Shown here piece by piece: positions 26,576 through 35,400 of a DNA stretch of 64,000 nucleotides. Position numbers and translations under genes: made by a program. Each line of letters starts with the position of its first letter. Position 1 is the first letter of the stretch. Under the pieces are notes generated by a model that did no database searches, had not been told where the DNA came from, and saw only the letters and a list, made by a program, of their open reading frames with translations. Origin of the DNA: Cohnella lupini (GTDB lineage: Bacteria > Bacillota > Bacilli > Paenibacillales > Paenibacillaceae). Location of the stretch: positions 186,001 through 250,000 of the forward strand of contig NZ_QRDY01000002.1 in NCBI RefSeq assembly GCF_003386205.1. Reading direction: 5' to 3'.

Positions 26576-26930
26576 AAAGCGGCGTAGCCGATCTATATCC
26601 GCCGAATGTGCCTCCTCCGCCGATTTAAAGCGGCGTAGCCGCTTTATTCTCGCCGAATGTGCCTCCTACGTCGATTTAAAGCGGTGTAGCCGCTCTATAT
26701 CCGTCGAATGTGCCTCCTCCGCCAATTTAAAGCGGCGTAGCCGATCTATATCCGCCGAATGTGCCTCCTCCGCCGATTTAAAGCGGCGTAGCCGCGCTAT
26801 ACCCGCCGAATGTGCCTCCTCCGTCGAGTTAAAGCGGCGTAGCCGCTCTATGCCCGCCAAATGTGCTTACTCCGTCGATTTAAAGCGGCGTAGCCGCTCT
26901 ATTCTCGCCGAATGTGCCTCGTCCGTCGAT
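26573..26930. repeat. Tandem array C: seven exact 51-bp units with a GCGGC/GCCGC hairpin
   Basis: TTTAAAGCGGCGTAGCCG starts at 26573, 26624, 26675, 26726, 26777, 26828 (as GTTAAAG) and 26879, always 51 bp apart. The unit at 26624 contains the perfect inverted repeat TAAAGCGGC-GTA-GCCGCTTTA; other units keep the inner GCGGC/GCCGC and vary outside. The rest of the unit reads like TATCCGCCGAATGTGCCTCC. Reading frames stay open on both strands but no ribosome binding site supports translation. Array C has no sequence similarity to arrays A and B, yet the same size and design. Confidence 0.9.
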
Positions 26931-26954
26931 TTTTTGGTTACTACTTTCGAGATA

Positions 26955-27080
26955 TGGTCGATTAATTCGACTGTGGGAGGGTGATGGTTGGGATTGCGAC
27001 TGCCATGGTCGATTAATTCGACTATGGGAGGGTGATGTTTGGAATTGAGACCGCCATAGTCGGTTAATTCGACTATGTTA
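26955..27080. repeat. Short array of ~51-bp units with a CATAGTCG...CGACTATG palindrome
   Basis: Three successive copies of GGTCGATTAATTCGACTRTG-type sequence, the first two followed by GGAGGGTGATG, repeat with a ~51-bp period directly after array C. The last copy is a perfect inverted repeat (CATAGTCG/CGACTATG around GTTAATT). The segment TTCGACTATGGGAGGGTG also occurs once at ~6158-6175, next to the dispersed repeat. The rest of the region up to 27262 holds only a possible promoter and I see no gene in it. Confidence 0.8.
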
Positions 27081-27262
27081 TGCAAAGCGCAACGGCCCCT
27101 CTTCTACCGAAGAGTGGTTATTTCTTTTTTCATGCACACGGAATACACACGATGGACACAGGAGTCCTCTATACTCGGTCTTGAGATTAGAAACGGAGGT
27201 GTTCAGGTAACAATAATATTATAGGAATAGATCGACTAAGCTTCCTTATGGAGTGTACTGCA

Positions 27263-27943
27263 ATGATACGAAGAATATTGTTGGTCGAAGACGATATGCT
27301 TATGCGAGAATTCATAACGGATTATTTCAAGAAGGAACGATGGGAAGTGCTCGAAGCGGAGAACGGCAGAATTGCGCTCGACATTTTCGATCAGACACCT
27401 GTCGACCTTGTCGTTCTGGACATAATGATGCCCGAGATGGACGGATGGTCGGTATGCAGGCGCATTCGCGCGAAGTCGGACGTCCCGATTATCATGATCA
27501 CGGCGAGGGCGGAAGACGACGATCAAGTGATGGGCTTCGAGCTGGGGGCCGACGAATACGTGACTAAGCCGTTTAGTCCTAGAGTATTGGTAGCGCGGGC
27601 TATCGCGTTGATGAAAAGAACGGAAGGCACCATAGGTCGCGAAAGCGACATGCTAATCTATGGCGATCTGTCGGTGAACAGAGAAGCGCATGCGGTATCG
27701 GTAGCGGGAAATTCGGTTAATCTGTCGCCGAAGGAATATGAATTGCTTCTCTTTCTCGTCAAGAACTATGGCAAGGTCTTATCCCGCGAATATATTTTGG
27801 ATTCCGTATGGGGGTATGATTACTTGGGAGACTTGCGCACGGTGGATACCCATATCAAGAAGCTGCGGGCCAAGCTCGGGGACGAGGGTCGATATATAAG
27901 TACCGTGATTCGTTCGGGCTATAAATTCGAAACGGAAGCATGA
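27263..27943 (+). CDS. OmpR-family response regulator
   Basis: 226 residues. Receiver with E9/D10/D11, phospho-acceptor D53 in VVLDIMMPEMDG and K102 in YVTKPFS. The C-terminal winged helix has LSPKEYELLLFLVKN, VDTHIKKLRAKLG and VIRSGYKFE. I prefer the ATG at 27263 because GGAG lies about 9 nt upstream; an ATG 15 bp earlier has no site. It overlaps the kinase gene by 4 bp, so the two are a co-translated pair. Confidence 0.92.
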   Translation: MIRRILLVEDDMLMREFITDYFKKERWEVLEAENGRIALDIFDQTPVDLVVLDIMMPEMDGWSVCRRIRAKSDVPIIMITARAEDDDQVMGFELGADEYVTKPFSPRVLVARAIALMKRTEGTIGRESDMLIYGDLSVNREAHAVSVAGNSVNLSPKEYELLLFLVKNYGKVLSREYILDSVWGYDYLGDLRTVDTHIKKLRAKLGDEGRYISTVIRSGYKFETEA

Positions 27944-29700
27944 GAAGGAACGGCGTAGTCTTAAAGCTGTTCGTCGTAACGTCGGTCCTGATTCTCATTG
28001 TTTTTTCCTTGGCGATGCTTGCGGAGGGCTTGTTTTTCGAGCGGTTTTACCGTTCGTCCAAGATCAACGAGCTGGAACGGAACATGAGCGAATTCGCGGA
28101 GACGTTCGAGCAGGCGCAATCCGACGAGCGCGAGGTCTCGCGGCTGCTTGGGGACTTCATGAATCATAACGATAGCAGTACCGCCATCATGAACGAGGAA
28201 TTCGGGCGGACGGACATCAATCCGTATTACCTGGAGCTTCAAGCTGACGGTAAAACCGTTACCGTCAGCATTCCGAGAGACGGAATGACCATGGACGATA
28301 TCCCGCACGGGCTTCAAATCGGCGATTCGCTGGTCGTAGACGGAATTTTCATGGACGAGAAGGATACCGTCATGCATCCGGTCGAAATACGGCGAACGGC
28401 AAACGCGCTCCCCGAGAAGAGCTTGGTGCGGGTAACGGGTACAATAACGGATATTATGCTTCCCGAGCAGAGGTCGTTCAATCCTCTCTACCAGGATACG
28501 CTTATGGATAACGCCGTTCTGGACCTAAGAGAGAAAGCGGAACAGAACCGTTCCGCTTTGCGAAAAGGGTTGACCGTACGGGAGAAATGGACGGACAAGT
28601 GGAGCGGAGTCGAATATGAGGTTATCATTCGATCGCTGTCTAAAGGGACGAACGGAGACCGTTATTTATTCGTGATGACCTCCCTGCAGCCAGTCGGGGA
28701 AGCCGTCGAAACGCTCCAGCAATATTTCGTATACATGGCGCCGATCATCGTCGCGCTTGCGATCGTTCTGTCCTTGTTTTACTCCAAAATGGTGTCGAGG
28801 CCGTTAGTCGCTTTAAGCCGTTCGGCGGCTCGTCTCGCCAAGCTGGACTTCAGCGCGCAACCCGAAATCCGTTCCAAGGATGAATTCGGGGATCTATCGC
28901 GCGATATGATCGAGTTGTCGCGGAACTTGGATGTTACCTTGAAGGAGCTCACCCGCGCGAACGAGAAGCTGCAGGAGGACGTGGAGGAAAAGAAGCGATC
29001 GGAGGAGCTTCGCAAAGAACTGATCGCGAATATTTCCCATGAGTTGAAAACTCCTCTTGGCATCGTCAAAGGCTTCGCGGAAGGGCTTCAAGACGGGGTG
29101 GCGAGCGATAAAAGAGACAGGTACCTCGCCTTAATCGTAAACGAAACGGATCGGATGAACGCGCTGATCATGGACATGCTCGAGCTTTCCAAATTCGAAG
29201 TGAACGCTATTCGTTTGCAGCCGCGAAGCGTATCCGCGACGAGCCTTGTCCGAAGGGTAGTTGATTCGTTTTCCCGACAGTTGGAGAGCAAGCAGCTTCA
29301 AATCAAGATAACCGCGGACGAAGAGGAAGAGATGTTCGTAACGGCGGATACCAGAAGAATCGAACAGGTCGTTCTTAATTTATTGAGCAATGCCATTCGG
29401 CATGCAGCGGATAGCAGCATTATTACCGTTAGTATCCAACGCTCGGCGGCGGGAAAGATTACTACCACTATCGAAAACGTCGGTTCGCCGATTGCCGAGG
29501 AAGATCTGAGCCGGATATGGGATCAGTTTTATCGGGTCGAGCGCTCGCGGGATCGCAAATCCGGAGGAACCGGACTGGGACTCGCGATCGTCAAGCATAT
29601 TCTGGAGCTTCATGAAAGCGAGTTTGGCGCCAGGAACACGAAGCAAGGCGTTGCGTTTTATTACACATTAAACGAAAGCGGGGAAACACCCAATGAATAA
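27940..29700 (+). CDS. HAMP-containing sensor histidine kinase
   Basis: 586 residues. Two membrane helices (~8-30 and ~262-285) flank a ~230-residue extracellular sensor. Then come HAMP, a HisKA domain with H367 in ANISHELKTPLGIVKGF, and a HATPase domain with N-box VVLNLLSNAIRHA and G-box GGTGLGLAIVKHI. It overlaps the regulator upstream and a lipoprotein gene downstream by 8 bp. The layout resembles Firmicute envelope-stress systems in which the third gene encodes the sensed or controlled lipoprotein. The stimulus is unknown. Confidence 0.92.
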   Translation: MRRNGVVLKLFVVTSVLILIVFSLAMLAEGLFFERFYRSSKINELERNMSEFAETFEQAQSDEREVSRLLGDFMNHNDSSTAIMNEEFGRTDINPYYLELQADGKTVTVSIPRDGMTMDDIPHGLQIGDSLVVDGIFMDEKDTVMHPVEIRRTANALPEKSLVRVTGTITDIMLPEQRSFNPLYQDTLMDNAVLDLREKAEQNRSALRKGLTVREKWTDKWSGVEYEVIIRSLSKGTNGDRYLFVMTSLQPVGEAVETLQQYFVYMAPIIVALAIVLSLFYSKMVSRPLVALSRSAARLAKLDFSAQPEIRSKDEFGDLSRDMIELSRNLDVTLKELTRANEKLQEDVEEKKRSEELRKELIANISHELKTPLGIVKGFAEGLQDGVASDKRDRYLALIVNETDRMNALIMDMLELSKFEVNAIRLQPRSVSATSLVRRVVDSFSRQLESKQLQIKITADEEEEMFVTADTRRIEQVVLNLLSNAIRHAADSSIITVSIQRSAAGKITTTIENVGSPIAEEDLSRIWDQFYRVERSRDRKSGGTGLGLAIVKHILELHESEFGARNTKQGVAFYYTLNESGETPNE

Positions 29701-30190
29701 CAAGAAAATTTTCCATCTGATCACGGCACTGTTCGTTCTCCTTCTAATCAGCGCATGCGGCGCGAAAGCGAGCTCCGGACCATCGGATAGCGTGAATTCG
29801 AAGCCGCCGGAAGCTAGTCAAGGGAACGCGCCGTCGGGCAACGAACAAGCTTCGGCGGATCCCGAGCAGGAAATATTGATCGTCATCGACCAGACTCCTA
29901 AGCCTATCGAGGGTAACAGCTTCGATTTCGTCTTAAACAAAGTACCGGAAGGTTACATGATGACCGAAATGCAATGGCTCTCCGATAAGAGCAAGATCGT
30001 AAATACGGTGCAGGAAGCCGCTCAACACGGCGGTAACGGAGAAGACGGCTTCTACATTAGCGGCGACGGACAATTCTCGGGCTTCTTCTATCCGGATACG
30101 ATGAAAGGCGAGAAGGGGCAGGTTATCTTCTTGTTCAAGAACGATCAAGGCAAAGAGCTGACTTGGAAGAAGGAAATCACCCTAAGTTAA
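29693..30190 (+). CDS. Lipoprotein of unknown function, third gene of the two-component operon
   Basis: 165 residues. The signal peptide ends in lipobox ISAC. A low-complexity Ser/Pro/Asn linker (to ~residue 58) is followed by a ~100-residue beta-rich domain (EILIVIDQTPKPIEGNSFDFVLNKVPEGY to LTWKKEITLS) that I cannot assign, possibly Ig-like. The gene overlaps the kinase by 8 bp, so it is probably a partner or target of that system, for example an extracellular accessory sensor. Confidence 0.75.
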   Translation: MNNKKIFHLITALFVLLLISACGAKASSGPSDSVNSKPPEASQGNAPSGNEQASADPEQEILIVIDQTPKPIEGNSFDFVLNKVPEGYMMTEMQWLSDKSKIVNTVQEAAQHGGNGEDGFYISGDGQFSGFFYPDTMKGEKGQVIFLFKNDQGKELTWKKEITLS

Positions 30191-30192
30191 TA

Positions 30193-30244
30193 AAAAAGCG
30201 GTAGTCTTGGACGAGAAATTAAAGTCCTAGACTACCGCTTTTAT
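30193..30244. terminator. Bidirectional intrinsic terminator between convergent genes
   Basis: GCGGTAGTCT (30199-30208) pairs with AGACTACCGC (30230-30239), with GGAC/GTCC inside and A6/T4 flanks. It serves the lipoprotein gene on + and the phosphatase gene on -. Confidence 0.88.
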
Positions 30245-30248
30245 TAAA

Positions 30249-30752
30249 CTACCTTACCTCGTTCAAATGACGGGTGCAATTCGAATATCTAATGATGTCC
30301 GCCTTGGGGTGATAGTCCAAGAAATGAATGCCGGTGTTGTCGGTATGAAACCAGACATTATTGTTCGAAGGCAGCTGAAGAAAATTTTCAATGAGCTTCG
30401 TTATCGTTCCTCCGTGAGAAACTATGGCAACCCTTTTAAATGGCTTACTATTCTCTTTGATGTAAGCAAAAATTCGCTGGACTCGTTCATAGAATATCAA
30501 GTCGCTTTCATGTTCCTCTTGCTCGCGCAGATCATCAAGGTATTTTACTTCGCAATCGACGGTATTCCCTAAAATGTTCGCCGTTTGCCTTGCGCGTTGA
30601 AGCTTGCTTGACCAAATCGTTTCCGGCGGAAAATCTCTTGAAACACGTAAGGACATCTTGTTGCTTTGTTCTATGCCTAAGCTTGTTAACGGCTCAAGAA
30701 CATTTACCGTTTCATCCTCTGCTTCGCCATGCCGAATGACTAATATCACCAT
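30249..30752 (-). CDS. Histidine phosphatase-superfamily protein (phosphoglycerate-mutase-like)
   Basis: 167 residues. The catalytic RHG motif is at residues 7-9 (VIRHGEAED), followed by SSKLQRARQTANIL and the second catalytic histidine in VSHGGTI. The length fits SixA or small cobalamin/phosphosugar phosphatases rather than glycolytic mutases. It precedes no obvious operon partner except the S51 peptidase-like gene 15 bp upstream on the same strand. The substrate cannot be inferred. Confidence 0.85.
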   Translation of the reverse strand: MVILVIRHGEAEDETVNVLEPLTSLGIEQSNKMSLRVSRDFPPETIWSSKLQRARQTANILGNTVDCEVKYLDDLREQEEHESDLIFYERVQRIFAYIKENSKPFKRVAIVSHGGTITKLIENFLQLPSNNNVWFHTDNTGIHFLDYHPKADIIRYSNCTRHLNEVR

Positions 30753-30767
30753 TATCCTTCACCTCGA

Positions 30768-31433
30768 TTATATGGGCGACAACAGTTTCCAATGGCCTTC
30801 GGAGACAACTTCGACCGCTCCGTCGATCACTTTGATGGCGGTCTGATCATCAATCGCATACGCTGGCCCTTGCATCCCGGCAGCCCATCTCTCTGCATTA
30901 GCCATGGTGTTATGCGGTAGCATCTCGTGACCCAGATGCGGAAATATTGCAAAATCAACCAGTCCCAGCGTCTCATCGCCACCGCTTGGTGGAGTCCACC
31001 CAACGAAGAAATTCCCGATACTAGGTGCCATCACCATGCTCCCGGCACTCAGTCCCACATAGACTAAGTTCAGCGACGGCAAGAGGTCCGCCAGTCCGGA
31101 CTGCCGCATCCAGTAATACAGATACAAGGGGTCACCGCCATTCACTAGAAGAACATCGGTTTCCTTGACCATAGGAATCCATAGCTTTTCATCGATGCTA
31201 GGCAACGCGGTGAGCTCGAGAACCCCCATGGACTTCCAGCCCAGCTCACACATCGGCGTGGAGGATTGTCCGCTAACGAACTGCCATGCGTGGCCGGCAC
31301 CACCGGGTATGGCGTAGATTGCAGTAGGAATGCAAAGGGCGCTACACTCGGCAATCGGTTTGCCCAGCATGTCAACCAACGCGTCGCGTATGCTTTGGTT
31401 TTTGATGCCTGCGGAAGTGAGCAGTAATTTCAT
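30768..31433 (-). CDS. Peptidase S51 (dipeptidase E)-like protein
   Basis: 221 residues, the usual size of the family. It has the nucleophile elbow GLSAGSM with S129 and an NGGD motif (98-101) that matches the oxyanion region of PepE/cyanophycinase-type hydrolases. A conserved HLGHE segment follows. The family hydrolyses Asp-X dipeptides or related compounds in the cytoplasm. GGAGTGG lies just upstream of the ATG. The phosphatase gene follows on the same strand, suggesting co-transcription. Confidence 0.82.
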   Translation of the reverse strand: MKLLLTSAGIKNQSIRDALVDMLGKPIAECSALCIPTAIYAIPGGAGHAWQFVSGQSSTPMCELGWKSMGVLELTALPSIDEKLWIPMVKETDVLLVNGGDPLYLYYWMRQSGLADLLPSLNLVYVGLSAGSMVMAPSIGNFFVGWTPPSGGDETLGLVDFAIFPHLGHEMLPHNTMANAERWAAGMQGPAYAIDDQTAIKVIDGAVEVVSEGHWKLLSPI

Positions 31434-31545
31434 AATTCCACTCCTTATCGTTGTGGGGTTCTGATGTTTATTCCTGCTGCTTGTCGTATCTTTATATTTA
31501 CATCAGGGTGTAGCAAGATTCAAGTGAAAAATCTAATTACGGTCA

Positions 31546-31579
31546 TGAAAAAACCTCCTCTCTGTTATTGTGAGGAGAT
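31546..31579 (-). terminator. Intrinsic terminator of the esterase gene
   Basis: On the minus strand CTCCTC pairs with GAGGAG around an 11-nt loop, followed by GTTTTTTC. Confidence 0.65.
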
Positions 31580-31615
31580 AATCTCATGATCGGTTTTCGG
31601 TTTTGCGGAATCCGT

Positions 31616-32560
31616 TTACGTTTCCTTCAGCCAGGCGTTCGCCAGCGCCAGCGCGCCTCTTGCTGCGGCGGTTTCGGCTAGCGCGTTCAGCATGACGAAG
31701 TCGTGAATGATGCCCTGAAAGCGTGCGGAAGTCACTCGAACGCCAGCTTCGCGAAGCTTGTTGGCATAGGCTTCTCCCTCATCTCGCAGAACATCGGCCT
31801 CGCCCGTGATGACAAGAGCAGGCGGCAGCCCCTTCAACTGTTCGGTGGAGGCACGAAGCGGCGATGCCGTGATTTGCGCCCGTTCCGCGGGGTTGGTCGT
31901 ATATTGATCCCAGAACCATTGCATCCCTTCCCGGCTTAGGAAATAACCCTTCTCGAATTGCTTGTAGGAATCCGTATCGAACGAGGCATCCGTTACCGGA
32001 TAGAACAGCAACTGCTTCTGGATAGCGGGGCCCCCGCGTTCCTTCGCCATAAGCGTGACGGCTGCGGTCATGTTTCCACCGACGCTGTCTCCGCCAACGG
32101 TCAGCTTGGCGGGATCGGCGCCGATTTCTTCCCCGTGCTCGGCAACCCATTTAACGACGGCATAGATCTCCTCGATCGCAATAGGGTATTTGTTCTCCGG
32201 GGACAGGCTGTAATTCGGGAACACCACTATGGAATCCGATCCCACAGCCAGTTCTCGAATCAGCCGGTCATGCGTGTGAGCATTTCCGAACACCCATCCG
32301 GCGCCATGGATATAGACGATAACCGGCATTCGGGCCGTGGCGTTTGTCGGCTTCAGGATCGTTACCGACACTTCTCCCTTGGGTCCTCCCGGTATCGAGC
32401 GCTCCTCGAGATCGACCTCCGGTTTTACGACAGGACTCGACTGCACCTCATCCACCGTCTTTCGGCCCTTCTCAGGCCCCAGCTCATACAAGTAGGGCGG
32501 ATTCGCCGTGTCTTCTACGAATTTCTGCGCTTCAGACTCCAGTCTCACTTCATTGGTCAT
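31616..32560 (-). CDS. Alpha/beta hydrolase, hormone-sensitive-lipase-type esterase
   Basis: 314 residues. Oxyanion motif HGAGW (H85; the usual HGGG/HGGxW is slightly altered), nucleophile S159 in GGDSVGGN, aspartate in GEADVLRDEG (~263) and histidine in IIHDFVML (~292) complete the triad. Enzymes of this type hydrolyse short acyl esters. There is no signal peptide, so it is cytoplasmic. It is transcribed divergently from the LacI regulator. The 312-bp region between them holds the operator at 32841 and two GGCAA...TATGCTTGATT motifs, but no gene. Confidence 0.88.
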   Translation of the reverse strand: MTNEVRLESEAQKFVEDTANPPYLYELGPEKGRKTVDEVQSSPVVKPEVDLEERSIPGGPKGEVSVTILKPTNATARMPVIVYIHGAGWVFGNAHTHDRLIRELAVGSDSIVVFPNYSLSPENKYPIAIEEIYAVVKWVAEHGEEIGADPAKLTVGGDSVGGNMTAAVTLMAKERGGPAIQKQLLFYPVTDASFDTDSYKQFEKGYFLSREGMQWFWDQYTTNPAERAQITASPLRASTEQLKGLPPALVITGEADVLRDEGEAYANKLREAGVRVTSARFQGIIHDFVMLNALAETAAARGALALANAWLKET

Positions 32561-32840
32561 CGTTTATGTCTCCCTTCGAATTACAGCGTATTACTTGTTT
32601 ACACCCATTTGGTGAAGTTTAAGCTTTCCCGACTCGCTCTTCGACCGCTGTGCAATCAACCATAATATTGCCGCTTTGGCAACGTTATGCTTGATTATAG
32701 ATAAGGCAAGAATATGCTTGATTTTTTTTGCGCTCACATCTCCTCTTTATAATTCCTTAACACCAACATGATATGAAGTTAACAATCAAATGATATTCTT
32801 ATGATGGAGCGTATGAAATCCTATAAACACGATTCGATAA

Positions 32841-32854
32841 TGACAACGGTGTCA
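32841..32854. promoter_or_regulatory. LacI-type operator 1 (autoregulatory)
   Basis: TGACAACGGTGTCA, a near-perfect palindrome with a central CG, the hallmark of LacI-family operators. It lies 19-32 bp upstream of the LacI-type gene. The identical 14-mer occurs at 33895-33908. Confidence 0.8.
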
Positions 32855-32872
32855 TAAAACCAAACTGGAGAG

Positions 32873-33877
32873 ATGAATTTGGAACGCAACTATACGATTC
32901 GGGACATCGCGAAAATGTCGGGTTTTTCGTTCAAAACAGTCTCGCGCGTTATTAACGAAGAAGCTAGCGTCAAGCCGAGCACGCGCGAGAAGATCTTGAA
33001 GGTCATCGGGGAAACCAATTTCAAGCCCAATAGCTACGCGCAAAATCTGAGCAACAAGACGAATATCAATATTCTCGTCTCAATCCGCAAGACCCACGGG
33101 CAAAACACGACGCAATGGTTCGATTATTTGATGTCCTTCATGATCAGGGAAGCGCACGCCAAACAATATACGCTGATTCAGGAGGTCATCTATGACGATC
33201 AGGATCTAGAGCATTCCATGCTGGAGAAATCGGGCGGATACATCGATGTAGTCGTTCTATTCTATTTGCAGGAAAACGACAAGCGAATCGAGCTGGCCAA
33301 TAAAAACAATATCCCATTCATCTCGTTCGAGAAAAACGTGCAAGCACCCCTATCGATTTCCAATAATAACAGACGGGGGATGGTAGAGGCCACCGAGTTT
33401 CTTATCGATCGGGGATTGACGAATATATGCTTGCTGCTCGGAGCTGAAATCGACGTCAACGTGGATCGCGCCGAAGCGATCAAAGAAGTCTACGCCCGCC
33501 GCGGCGTGCCGGAGGACCGGCTCGAAATCATTTACGATATGAACAATTTGGAAGCGATCAAGCATTTCGTCGATGGCCGGATCGAGGAGGGGCGACTGCC
33601 CGAGGTATTCTTCGTCTCCGGCGACGAGAAGGCGATCGCGGTATTTAGCGCGGTCTACGCGCATGGGTTATCCATCCCGAAAGACGTATCGGTCATCGGC
33701 TTCGATAATATCCCGATCTCCAAGTATTACAGTCCGCCGCTTACGACGATGGGGCAAGATTTCGAGCGACTGGCTGCCGAAATGTTCACGGTGATCGGCA
33801 AGCTGCTCGATGGAGATCCGGGGATCGCACCCGTGCAGGTGGACCCGCAATTGATTGTCCGCGAGAGTGTGAGGTAG
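32873..33877 (+). CDS. LacI-family transcriptional regulator of the importer/GDPD locus
   Basis: 334 residues. The N-terminal helix-turn-helix (YTIRDIAKMSGFSFKTVSRVINEE) and hinge helix precede a periplasmic-binding-protein-like effector domain (FVSGDEKAIAVF, VIGFDNIPISKYYSPPLTT). The ATG at 32873 lies only 2 nt after GGAGAG; a TTG at codon 3 (32879) has better spacing. Identical operators before this gene and before the binding-protein gene at 34044 indicate autoregulation and control of the operon. The effector is unknown. Confidence 0.9.
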   Translation: MNLERNYTIRDIAKMSGFSFKTVSRVINEEASVKPSTREKILKVIGETNFKPNSYAQNLSNKTNINILVSIRKTHGQNTTQWFDYLMSFMIREAHAKQYTLIQEVIYDDQDLEHSMLEKSGGYIDVVVLFYLQENDKRIELANKNNIPFISFEKNVQAPLSISNNNRRGMVEATEFLIDRGLTNICLLLGAEIDVNVDRAEAIKEVYARRGVPEDRLEIIYDMNNLEAIKHFVDGRIEEGRLPEVFFVSGDEKAIAVFSAVYAHGLSIPKDVSVIGFDNIPISKYYSPPLTTMGQDFERLAAEMFTVIGKLLDGDPGIAPVQVDPQLIVRESVR

Positions 33878-33894
33878 GTTCACACTGCATGAAT

Positions 33895-33908
33895 TGACAA
33901 CGGTGTCA
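33895..33908. promoter_or_regulatory. LacI-type operator 2 before the importer operon
   Basis: Second identical TGACAACGGTGTCA; its first bases form a TTGACA -35 box (33894-33899), so the repressor would block the promoter. An AGGAGGTGAGGC segment at 33941-33952 is identical to the ribosome binding site of the mini-ORF at 37904. Confidence 0.8.
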
Positions 33909-34043
33909 TTTTTACTAATTCTCAATAATCGATCTTTTTAAGGAGGTGAGGCCCACTAGGAGTGCATACATACCAAGCGGAACGAATTGGTTGGGGTTTG
34001 CCGTCATGCTGTACACAAAAAACCAAAAATAGGAATGGTGAAG

Positions 34044-35369
34044 ATGAAAAAAAGAAACGGTTTAGCCCTGCTCGCACTCTCATTTAGCATTTTGACGACC
34101 GCTTGCTCGAACGGCAGCGAAAACACCGCTGCAATCGGCGGTTCAAACCCCGCGAACGCGGCAGCAAACAAACCTGCCGATACAAGCAACGCAGCTCCGG
34201 CTGCTCCGGCGAAGGATCCGGTTACGCTGAACTTCTCCACCAATGCTTCAGGGGGAACGCTCGAAGCGTTCAAGGCGATTACCGATCAATTCAATCAGGC
34301 GCATCAGGGCATTACCGTCGAAGTGGCTGACCTCGGCAAAGACTTCAACACGCTCATGACGGCCAAGATGGCAAGCAACGATATGCCGGATCTGTTCTCG
34401 ACGGCCGGCTGGTCGGTTCGGCGGTTCGGCGAGTATCTGCTTCCGCTTAACGACCGCTCGTGGGCTGGACAAGTCGAAGGCCAGATTAAACCGGTCGTAA
34501 CGGATATGGCCGGCAATCTCGTCGCGCTGCCGATGGATATCGACATCAGCGGCATCGTGTACAACGCGAAGATCTTGAAGGACTTAAACCTGACCGTGCC
34601 GCAAACCTGGGACCAATTCCTGGCGGACTGCGAAGCGATCAAGAAAGCCGGCTTGACGCCAATCGCGATCGCGGGCAAGGACGGCGACGCGGCCGGTTTT
34701 ATGAGCCGGATCGCGCTCTCGCTGCTGGTCCAGAGCAACCCAAGCTATAAAGACGCGTTCGACAGCAAGACGTTCGATTGGAAGCAATTTGGCCCCGTGA
34801 CGGATTTCGTGCTGAATTTGAAGGCCAAGGGTTACCTGAACAAAGACAATCTGACGGCGGACAAGCCATCCGTCTACGCTCAGTTCGCCAAGGATCAAGT
34901 CGCCTTCGCGTTCCAATCCAATCAGACGATCGCCGAGATCAAGAAGCTCAATCCGGATTCCTCCGTATCCATGATGATGCTGCCGGTGAGCGGCGACGGC
35001 GCGCAGCCGTTCCTGATCAGCGGCGAACGGGATTCGGTCGGCGTATGGAAGGACTCGAAGCATCAGGAAGAGGCGTTGACGTTCCTGGACTTCCTGGCGC
35101 AGCCCGAAAATGTGCAGAAGATCGCCGAATCGTACGCGCTGCCCGCAGGCTTGACCGGCGTAAAGTCCGATCTTGGCGCTCTGCAGAGCGTGTACGACCA
35201 GTACGCGCAGGCGGCGGTATCGAACCACTTCGACAGGCAATATTTGCCGAACGGCATGTATACGACGCTGGGCACGGTCGGCACGGCCATTCTGTCCGGC
35301 ACGATGGATCCCGCTCATGCCGAGTCCGCGTTGAGTGACGATTACGTTCGCTTGAACAACGCCAACTAA
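34044..35369 (+). CDS. Family-1 extracellular solute-binding lipoprotein
   Basis: 441 residues. The signal peptide ends in lipobox LTTAC. The mature protein follows the family-1 sugar-binding pattern (VTLNFSTNASGGTLEAFKAITDQFNQAH in outline, LPMDIDISGIVYNAKILKDL). The ATG at 34044 is preferred over an upstream in-frame start at 33987 because the signal peptide begins there. It is the first structural gene behind operator 2 and serves the two following permeases. As elsewhere in the window, no ATPase gene is nearby. Confidence 0.9.
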   Translation: MKKRNGLALLALSFSILTTACSNGSENTAAIGGSNPANAAANKPADTSNAAPAAPAKDPVTLNFSTNASGGTLEAFKAITDQFNQAHQGITVEVADLGKDFNTLMTAKMASNDMPDLFSTAGWSVRRFGEYLLPLNDRSWAGQVEGQIKPVVTDMAGNLVALPMDIDISGIVYNAKILKDLNLTVPQTWDQFLADCEAIKKAGLTPIAIAGKDGDAAGFMSRIALSLLVQSNPSYKDAFDSKTFDWKQFGPVTDFVLNLKAKGYLNKDNLTADKPSVYAQFAKDQVAFAFQSNQTIAEIKKLNPDSSVSMMMLPVSGDGAQPFLISGERDSVGVWKDSKHQEEALTFLDFLAQPENVQKIAESYALPAGLTGVKSDLGALQSVYDQYAQAAVSNHFDRQYLPNGMYTTLGTVGTAILSGTMDPAHAESALSDDYVRLNNAN

Positions 35370-35400
35370 GCTAGGCCTAAGGAAGAAGGATGACACAACC

